Source of the DNA: Candidatus Electrothrix communis
GTDB lineage: Bacteria; Desulfobacterota; Desulfobulbia; Desulfobulbales; Desulfobulbaceae
NCBI GenBank assembly: GCA_030644725.1
Contig: CP130629.1
Location: forward strand, 3,487,501 to 3,551,500
Direction of reading: 5' to 3'
DNA: 64,000 nucleotides
A program made the position numbers and the translations under genes. Under the pieces are notes generated by a model. That model did no database searches and was not told where the DNA came from. It saw only the letters and a list, made by a program, of their open reading frames with translations. This document shows positions 62,842-64,000 of this stretch, piece by piece (the first letter of the stretch is position 1; each line of letters starts with the position of its first letter).

Positions 62842-64000
62842 ATGGCAAAGCATGATACGCCTTTGTTGGACGATCTAGAAAAAGGCCCTTGGCCAAGTTT
62901 CGTTACCGACATGAAGCGCCAGGCAGAGACCCACCCAGAATGCTGGGATATTCTCGGTCAGCTGGAGCTTTCGTTCAAAGACAGAATTACACATTGGAAG
63001 CATGGCGGTATCGTTGGTGTTTTTGGATATGGCGGCGGTATTGTTGGTCGTTACTCCGACGTACCCAAGCAGTTCCCCGGTGTTGAGCATTTTCATACTG
63101 TTCGTATTGCTCAGCCTGCTGGCCTGTACTACTCCACCAAGAACCTGCGTGCCCTGATGGATCTGTGGGATAAGTACGGATCAGGTATGACCAATATGCA
63201 CGGTTCTACCGGTGACATGATTTTCCTCGGTACCCGTACCGAAAATCTGGAGCCCCTGTTCTGGGACCTGACCCATGATCTGGATCAGGATCTCGGTGGT
63301 TCTGGTTCTAACCTGCGTACCCCCTCCTGCTGTTTGGGTGATTCTCGCTGTGAGTGGGCCTGCTACGATGCTCAGGATGTTTGTTACCACCTGACCATGC
63401 ATTACCAGGATGAGATTCATCGTCCGGCTTTCCCGTATAAGTTCAAATTTAAGTTTTCCGGTTGTTCCAACGACTGTGTAGCGTCCATCGCCCGTTCCGA
63501 CTTTGCTCTTATCGGTACCTGGAAGGATGATATCCAGATGGATCAGGCTGCTGTCAAGGAATACGTTGCAGGCAACTATCCGTCTAACGGTGGTGCCCAT
63601 GCCGGTCGTGACTGGGGTGCCTTTGACATCAAGAAAGAAGTTATTGATCTCTGCCCGACCAACTGCATGTGGATGGAAGGCGATGAGCTGAAAATCGATA
63701 ATTCTGAGTGTACTCGTTGTATGCATTGCATCAACGTTATGCCGCGTGCTCTGAAGCCGGGTAAAGAGAAAGGCGCAACCGTTTGTATCGGTGCTAAGGC
63801 TCCGATTCTGGACGGTGCTCAGTTCGCTACCATGGTTATTCCCTTCATCAAAGTTTCCAAAGACAATGAGTACGAGAACGTTATTGACGTGATCGAGCAG
63901 ATTTGGGACTGGTGGATGGAAGTCGGTAAAAACCGTGAGCGTGTCGGTGAGACCATGCAGCGTATCGGTCTGCCCACCTTCCTGAAGGTTATGGAAGTCG
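62842..64000 (+). CDS. dsrA: Dissimilatory sulfite reductase alpha subunit (3' end outside window)
   Basis: DsrA with DsrB reduces sulfite with siroheme and Fe-S clusters in the cytoplasm. The frame from 62842 (GAGGAGG upstream) runs to the right edge, giving 386 residues. Siroheme/4Fe-4S cysteines are in [17 protein letters not shown] and [11 protein letters not shown]. The inserted ferredoxin domain has [11 protein letters not shown] and [13 protein letters not shown]. The sequence is of the reductive Desulfobulbales style. dsrB is expected just beyond the edge. Confidence 0.97.
   Translation, partial: MAKHDTPLLDDLEKGPWPSFVTDMKRQAETHPECWDILGQLELSFKDRITHWKHGGIVGVFGYGGGIVGRYSDVPKQFPGVEHFHTVRIAQPAGLYYSTKNLRALMDLWDKYGSGMTNMHGSTGDMIFLGTRTENLEPLFWDLTHDLDQDLGGSGSNLRTPSCCLGDSRCEWACYDAQDVCYHLTMHYQDEIHRPAFPYKFKFKFSGCSNDCVASIARSDFALIGTWKDDIQMDQAAVKEYVAGNYPSNGGAHAGRDWGAFDIKKEVIDLCPTNCMWMEGDELKIDNSECTRCMHCINVMPRALKPGKEKGATVCIGAKAPILDGAQFATMVIPFIKVSKDNEYENVIDVIEQIWDWWMEVGKNRERVGETMQRIGLPTFLKVMEV

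Overview
The window looks like a chromosomal segment of a sulfate-reducing or sulfur-metabolising member of Desulfobulbales (Desulfobacterota). The strongest evidence is the 5' part of dsrA at the right edge, supported by an mtEFG1-like elongation factor G and several families typical of this phylum. A cable-bacterium lineage (Candidatus Electrothrix/Electronema) is plausible but is only an inference. Core genes alternate with accessory stretches that are rich in toxin-antitoxin modules, palindromic repeats, insertion sequences and broken genes.

Layout. 0-16 kb: a cut-off DUF4143 ATPase, an AT-rich orphan membrane protein, a secreted beta-helix protein, then housekeeping genes (aroK-like, rmuC, rsmB, pgsA, a lytic transglycosylase, a TalC-type transaldolase and a YHS protein). 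After these come gene wreckage, a methyltransferase, an MFS transporter and two Fe-S-domain proteins, one fused to a LuxR-type DNA-binding domain. 16.4-24.4 kb: a four-gene conflict system of the vWA-MoxR-VMAP type. It consists of a Trypco1 protein, a trypsin-like protease, a MoxR-type AAA+ ATPase and a 1613-residue vWA/NB-ARC/TPR/cold-shock-like protein. This is the standout system of the window. 24.4-28.5 kb: Fic, VapBC, Phd/PIN and RhuM-Fic genes. 28.5-41.3 kb: a peptidase-propeller-barrel protein, a secreted AEVQELG-repeat protein, and a LolA/FtsX/FtsX/LolD/porin export operon. That operon is split by a 3.2 kb block of GNAT, orphan and VapBC genes, which includes at least one integron-type gene cassette.

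41.6-58 kb: a GAF/sigma-54 activator with three upstream palindromes, a PD-(D/E)XK-type ATPase, a bacterial-type PARG, and a CHAT-protease protein. These are followed by an IS3-family element that truncates both a zinc-ribbon gene and a nucleotidyltransferase, and then by integron cassettes with attC-like sites but no integron integrase. Further on are a 21-bp minisatellite encoding heptapeptides, a transposase gene interrupted by a decayed IS91-family element, an orphan, and a protein with a eukaryote-like CXC domain. 58.6-64 kb is core again: EF-G, a RecA/KaiC-like ATPase, a eukaryotic-type HisA and dsrA.

No rRNA, tRNA or CRISPR array was recognised. All family assignments come from reading motifs; no database search was run.
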